Below are positions 46,588 to 51,518 of a stretch of 51,518 nt of DNA, piece by piece (within the stretch, counting starts at the first letter, position 1; every line of letters starts with the position of its first letter). This stretch comes from Microcaldota archaeon (GTDB lineage Archaea > Micrarchaeota > Micrarchaeia > Micrarchaeales > CABMGC01), in contig JAJYJW010000003.1 of the NCBI GenBank assembly GCA_021789155.1, positions 1 through 51,518 of the forward strand, written 5' to 3'. The notes beneath the pieces are model-generated. The model saw only the letters and a program-made list of their open reading frames with translations, was not told the DNA's origin and did no database searches. Position numbers and translations under genes: made by a program.

Positions 46588-46680
46588 TAAACTCCACTAT
46601 CCACCGTATGGTCGCTATACCTGTTACACATTAAACCTTTTTAAGGCTTTGATGAATGTAAAAATTAGATAAAAATTGAA

Positions 46681-46986
46681 TTAATATGTACTTGATATAG
46701 ACATTGCCGCTATCTTATGTTCTAATGCTTTTGAAAGCGTGCTGGAAAAGCCAAAGATATTTGGAACTGCCTTCACGACATTGGTCCTTTGAATGATGGA
46801 GCGCGCTACGCGAAGCTTGCTCAGTTTTATCGATAGGTTTTTGCCCTTAGCAGTTGAGATAACGTCCATGTGCTTCGTCATCTCGATTATCTGATTATCA
46901 AGGTCGTTAGGAGTATCTATCTTCAATGTAGATGCATCCCATAAGGGAAGATCTTTAATCTTACTCTCTTTCTTTATTAATCCCAC
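46681..46986 (-). CDS. hypothetical protein (101 aa)
   Basis: Isolated ORF with GTG start, no recognised motif. Confidence 0.5.
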   Translation of the reverse strand: MGLIKKESKIKDLPLWDASTLKIDTPNDLDNQIIEMTKHMDVISTAKGKNLSIKLSKLRVARSIIQRTNVVKAVPNIFGFSSTLSKALEHKIAAMSISSTY

Positions 46987-47047
46987 AAAATCGTCTAATC
47001 CGTGAGTATCCTAATTTGCGTGTCTCTATTTCCAACGTGCAATAAAA

Positions 47048-50014
47048 TTAAGGAGACGGAGCACCAAAGCTATTCATCCAGTCAGAAACCCTGCTTCCGA
47101 CACGAGAACTGCCTCTTCCAATGTGGCCAGTTGCCTTTGCATCTTCATTGGTTTTGGTTATGTTATCCCCATAGTACTTAAGAACAGATATATCTACAGC
47201 TAGCGAGTCTACTGCAGTAGCCAAATCGCCGAATTTGTCGACTTTATACAAATCTTTGAATTTCTCCAGTGCTTCATCTGCAGATGCCACATATAAGTCA
47301 TACCTGGCGTCTATTTCTGCTTTATTATTTGCTAATAGCGTATCGACTTTTGATTGAACGCTACTACTGCCAGCAGGCAACGAAATTGAATCTTCAATCT
47401 CCTTTTCTAAATTAACTTTTATGTCATTTGCAATTTTTTCATGCAGTTTTTTTTGGGTATTTACTTCTTTTTCTTTATCCCCTAGCTGATCAACCATCGC
47501 TGTCAACTCTTCATCCTTTGTTTCTAGTCTATTGTTCATTGCTTCGAGCTCATCTTTATTTTTCTCTAGCTCAGTATTCTTATTTTCCAATTCATTCTGC
47601 TTTGCTTTTAGAGCATCTTGCAAAACTTTTAAATCTGCTGAACCTGCGGGCGAATTAGACAATTCGGCATCATAATCTGCTTGCGCTTGTGGGATTTGAA
47701 CCTCTATAAGATCCTGTATTTCGCTATTTAGATCATCCCTTCTACCTTCTAATACCTTCACGGCGTCTGCAAAAGTGGCCTTTTCATCTCCTACAAGACG
47801 CATTTTTGCATCTATCTCTGCCTTCTCATCGTTCAATGCTTCTAGAGTTTTTTTTGCTTTTGATTCGTCATCAACAGTTTTATCGAGCTTTTCTTTGTAA
47901 CTTTCAATTTTGCCATTATTTTCGATAAGTTCTCTTATTTCGCTTATTTCTGTAGCTAATACTTTTCTCTTGTCTTCGAATTCCTTATACTCCGGCGTAC
48001 TATCTTTCTCATTCTTTTCAAATAAACGATCAGGGGCATCCATAAGCGCCATTACAGTATCCATTGCGCTTAGCTTTTGAGAATAACTTGCAGTATCTTT
48101 AGTTACTGCTACTCCTGCATTATCGGTCTGAGTTTTATAGTAATCGTTTAGTATATCTTTGGTGCTATTCGCGTCCTTCATTCTTTTGTATTTTTCGTTA
48201 AGTTTGCCTATACTATCTTTAAACGCATTTGCTTCTCTAGAAACATTATCAATAGGCACAATGATTTTTGAACTTGCAGAATGAAGTGCAGAAGTTATTG
48301 ATTCTAGTGAGCTTAACACACTTCCACATATCTCTTCTCCCTTTTTCAGCTCATTATCCTCTGCAGAAGTATTCCAATACATGAGTTTTTGCAAAGTGAT
48401 GTCTATTGCACTACTACCAAATCTTCCCAATAACGCGTTAGAATTGAGAGGAGAAAACTCAACTTTCTCCTTGTTACCGGGCATTTTAACTGAAATGCTT
48501 GCTTTATCTACAGCTTTATTTAATTCATTTATTGCCTTAACGAGGTCTGTATTTTGCGCCAAATTCTTCTCACCTTCTGAGAGCTTTTTCATATTGGTTA
48601 CAAGACCACTAACACTCTGATAGCTGTCAACATATTTTTCAATTAGTTTAACCTCTTCCTTTATTTTATTGATCTTTGTCTGTATTTTGCCCTTATTCTC
48701 AAGTACGTCTCTTTCAAGCAGAGATTCAGAATATTTAGTTGCTCTTACATCAGGTTCAACATTCACTTTGATTGGCTTTAATAATGCCTCCTTTGTTTTA
48801 CCTAGATCTTCAATTTTGATTTGAACTGGAATAGGTATGCCCGCTTTTGCCAGCTCTTTGGCCCTCTCTCCTGCCTTCTGTTTCTCCTCCTTTTGCATCG
48901 CAATCTGATATTCAAATGCTTCTTTCCTTGAGTTTATTGCTACTGATGCAAACACCCCCTTTAGAGCATCTGATCGAGTTTTTGCATACTCTGATAGTAT
49001 CTTTTCATTGTGCTCGTGCAGTTTATCTGCTTTAGGTGTTGCTTTTTCTATCGCTTTCACATATAACTTATAGGTATCTAAAAATGTTTTCGCCATTATT
49101 GGTTCTAACTTCCGCTCTGAGGCCCCTATTGCAACATTGATCGAAGCTAGCATGTGGTCTATTATTTTAGCATTATTCACTTTAGTTAATCTTCTAGACT
49201 CTTCTACATGGCCTGCAGTAAATTCCCTAGTTATCTTATTGTAAATTGCTACGTCAAATTTATTTTTAACTGCATCGTCACTGTTCAACTTGACTATGAG
49301 CTCTTGATTTTCGAACGATTTTGAAAATTCTTTTATTTTTTCGTTAGCATTGCTCATAACAACTGCATTCTTCTCCTTTTCCGCATCGGTTAATGCTGCA
49401 TTATTATAGTCCTTCATGATTTTGTTGACATCTGCATTCAAATCATCAAGAGGCTTTTTGAGCTTATTTTTTAATTCTATATCCGTGTTTTTTTCGAATG
49501 CAATTTTGTAAATATCATAATCATTTATTACATTTCTAACAAATTCGGTAATTATATCCTGTCTCTTTTCGCCAAGTTCCTTGTTAGCGTCTTCTATTGC
49601 TTTGAGGTCCTCGTTTTTCATGCCTGCTACGCTACTAAGTGACTTCCTTTCAAACTTTATGCCGACTTTTGTGAATGCCTTCTCTGCAGCATTAGACATA
49701 TCTGCAATAGCCTTCTGTACCTCTTTTTTTGTTTCATTGTTAGTATCTTTTGTATTAAGAAGTATGATTGCACCCATTTGTGCTATTGCAATATAATCAG
49801 GGAGAACATTTGATACATCTTCAAGCATATTTGATTTCTGGCGTTCTATTTTTGCTATCTTACCGAAAGATTTCATGTTACTTGTCATTGTTTTTGCCAT
49901 TTCAACAAAAGAATCGTAATCTATTTTTCCATCTTTGGCTATAGAATCAAGGTTTAATCCATACTCTACTTTACTTGCTTCCTTTGAAGTATAACTCCTA
50001 AATCTAGATACCAT
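47048..50014 (-). CDS. large coiled-coil protein, paralogous to the gene at 50119
   Basis: 988-aa ORF rich in heptad-like E/K/L/A/N; segments align with the 50119 protein. Confidence 0.85.
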   Translation of the reverse strand: MVSRFRSYTSKEASKVEYGLNLDSIAKDGKIDYDSFVEMAKTMTSNMKSFGKIAKIERQKSNMLEDVSNVLPDYIAIAQMGAIILLNTKDTNNETKKEVQKAIADMSNAAEKAFTKVGIKFERKSLSSVAGMKNEDLKAIEDANKELGEKRQDIITEFVRNVINDYDIYKIAFEKNTDIELKNKLKKPLDDLNADVNKIMKDYNNAALTDAEKEKNAVVMSNANEKIKEFSKSFENQELIVKLNSDDAVKNKFDVAIYNKITREFTAGHVEESRRLTKVNNAKIIDHMLASINVAIGASERKLEPIMAKTFLDTYKLYVKAIEKATPKADKLHEHNEKILSEYAKTRSDALKGVFASVAINSRKEAFEYQIAMQKEEKQKAGERAKELAKAGIPIPVQIKIEDLGKTKEALLKPIKVNVEPDVRATKYSESLLERDVLENKGKIQTKINKIKEEVKLIEKYVDSYQSVSGLVTNMKKLSEGEKNLAQNTDLVKAINELNKAVDKASISVKMPGNKEKVEFSPLNSNALLGRFGSSAIDITLQKLMYWNTSAEDNELKKGEEICGSVLSSLESITSALHSASSKIIVPIDNVSREANAFKDSIGKLNEKYKRMKDANSTKDILNDYYKTQTDNAGVAVTKDTASYSQKLSAMDTVMALMDAPDRLFEKNEKDSTPEYKEFEDKRKVLATEISEIRELIENNGKIESYKEKLDKTVDDESKAKKTLEALNDEKAEIDAKMRLVGDEKATFADAVKVLEGRRDDLNSEIQDLIEVQIPQAQADYDAELSNSPAGSADLKVLQDALKAKQNELENKNTELEKNKDELEAMNNRLETKDEELTAMVDQLGDKEKEVNTQKKLHEKIANDIKVNLEKEIEDSISLPAGSSSVQSKVDTLLANNKAEIDARYDLYVASADEALEKFKDLYKVDKFGDLATAVDSLAVDISVLKYYGDNITKTNEDAKATGHIGRGSSRVGSRVSDWMNSFGAPSP

Positions 50015-50061
50015 ATTATCGTATAAATTCTGACTTTTCTGATTTAAAAAGATTATCTTTC

Positions 50062-50091
50062 ATCTGGGGATAAGCGTATATACCCCCAGAT
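50062..50091 (-). terminator. hairpin between the two coiled-coil paralogs
   Basis: ATCTGGGG/CCCCAGAT, 8-bp stem, 14-nt loop. Minus strand continues into AAAGATAATCTTTTT, a second dyad with a T-run. Confidence 0.55.
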
Positions 50092-50118
50092 TGCCTGCTT
50101 CCCCCTTTACTGAATTGC

Positions 50119-51518
50119 TCATATCGCGGTGTGCATGCTGCTTCTGCTAAAAACGTTGGCCAACGAACCCAAGATGCTCTGCTTTTGCTCTATTCCAAGC
50201 GCTTTCGCCACCTCGCTGTTCTCATGAAGCATCTGCTTTCTTGAAGCCCCAAGATTCGTCTCCTCATTGCCCAGAAGGCTCTTCAGCTCCTCCAAAGCGC
50301 TGAGTTTAGATTCGAATTCTGGCGTTTTCACTGTTTCTGCTATCAGGTTTATCACAGACGCTGCAGCACCCTTAGCTTCAGAGAAGTGCTTGTCCATCGC
50401 CTCTTTCTCAGAGTTTATGGCTCCTTCTACCCTAAGCTTTTCGACTTCTCCTGCAACAGAGGATTTGCTCGCCTCGAGTTCGGTTATGTCCTTCTCTATT
50501 GCGCTTATAGCTTCCAGATGGTTTCTGAATTCGTTTTGCTTCTCGTTTACTTCCAATGTAAGCTTCTTGTACGAATCGAGCATCGGAACCACGCTATCAA
50601 CAACCTTTGCGAACCCTATGCTGAGATCCTTCACGTTTGCGAAGTTAACAAGATTATCTACTGAAACCTTTGGATCTGCAACCACCTTTATCATGCTGTC
50701 AGTAGTTGCAAGTGCCTCGTTCAGGTCAAGATTGTCTCTGTATACCTGTTCGACCATTGGGACCATCTTGTTGTTCAGCTTGTGGAGCTTTCCTGCTATG
50801 CCCTTCAGCGACTTCTCAAGAGCGCCGTATGCGTTTTCTGCATTCGAAAAGCCTTTTTCGTTGTTTGAAGCGCCGTTTTCGAACATGTTCACCAATGTTG
50901 CGTTTATCTTATCAGCAGAGAGATAATCCACGAATCTTCCAGGCTCAGCTAGGCTGAATTCAAGCTTATCCTTGCCGTTTGCCGCACTTAACGCGAATTT
51001 CTGCGATGCTGCGAGTGATTTTATGCCTTTCAACGTTGCAAAGCTTTCAGTGTAGTAATCGTTTCTGTAATCTCCACCGTTTATTATGTTGAACCCAATG
51101 CTCACGTTCTTTAGAAGAGCGTCTGCCTGTGGCTCGAGCTTGCCCTTATACGAGATTATGTAGTTTTCTATGATTTTCGCGTTATCCTTTATCGCGTCTA
51201 TCCTCGCATGTACTCTGCCATTGTTCAATGCTGAATCGGTTGCAAGCATGTCGTTGAATCTTTCCAGCACCGTTTTTGTTACGGTTTCGCTGTTGGTTTC
51301 CATGTTCTGCGTTGCTTCTGCATCTACCAACGTTTCGCTTTCCTTGCTTTCCAAGCCCAATTCTCCCAGTTTTGGCATAGGAAGGTCAAGGCCCTTCTTC
51401 AATATTTTAGACGATTGATACTGGAATACCGTCTGCCTTGAATTCACCGCTACTGCCGCGAGCACGTCTTTAAACATTGCCGCTTTTTGGTCTATCGTAC
51501 CATTTTCTATATCCTGTG
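50119..51518 (-). CDS. large coiled-coil protein, 5' end truncated by window edge
   Basis: Frame stays open upstream of the listed ATG at 51477 (QDIENGTIDQKAAMFKDVLAAVAVNSRQ...); aligns with 47048-50014. Confidence 0.82.
   Translation of the reverse strand, partial: QDIENGTIDQKAAMFKDVLAAVAVNSRQTVFQYQSSKILKKGLDLPMPKLGELGLESKESETLVDAEATQNMETNSETVTKTVLERFNDMLATDSALNNGRVHARIDAIKDNAKIIENYIISYKGKLEPQADALLKNVSIGFNIINGGDYRNDYYTESFATLKGIKSLAASQKFALSAANGKDKLEFSLAEPGRFVDYLSADKINATLVNMFENGASNNEKGFSNAENAYGALEKSLKGIAGKLHKLNNKMVPMVEQVYRDNLDLNEALATTDSMIKVVADPKVSVDNLVNFANVKDLSIGFAKVVDSVVPMLDSYKKLTLEVNEKQNEFRNHLEAISAIEKDITELEASKSSVAGEVEKLRVEGAINSEKEAMDKHFSEAKGAAASVINLIAETVKTPEFESKLSALEELKSLLGNEETNLGASRKQMLHENSEVAKALGIEQKQSILGSLANVFSRSSMHTAI

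Noticed and set aside
1-51518. CRISPR array, transposase, integrase or prophage
   Set aside because: No regularly spaced direct repeats and no recombinase-like ORF seen; the only strong direct repeats are coding Ig repeats.

Overview
The window reads as a gene-dense archaeal chromosome segment, most likely DPANN/Micrarchaeota (ARMAN-like). That placement is inferred from gene content and was not tested by search. Supported content: an archaeal translation block (rpl30e-rps12-rps7-fusA, then rpl7ae-rps28e-rpl24e), ileS, cysS, trpS, AlaX, rpoK, smc, archaeal lipid genes (geranylgeranyl reductase, UbiA prenyltransferase), surface and secretion genes (Ig-repeat protein, class III signal peptide/LamG protein, membrane Lon-like protease, ABC exporter, COG1361-like protein, S26 signal peptidase), and several uncharacterised, mostly coiled-coil proteins. 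There are two tRNA-Gln genes. I found no CRISPR array or transposon. Main leads: (1) tRNA-Gln(CUG) carries a 16-nt hairpin-forming insertion in its D-loop plus U55C; (2) ribosomal protein S12 departs from the near-universal decoding-centre motifs (PNSA->PHSG, and the conserved Asp of GDIPGVRY->Cys), and the adjacent EF-2 has Asp->His in its P-loop; (3) three consecutive TrkA-N/RCK-type genes, two with K+-channel-like membrane segments whose selectivity filters and Rossmann motifs look degenerate; (4) a VanX-like D,D-dipeptidase next to an Asp/Glu racemase in an archaeon; (5) perfect inverted repeats that repeatedly overlap or abut stop codons; (6) a paralogous family of giant coiled-coil proteins next to smc.
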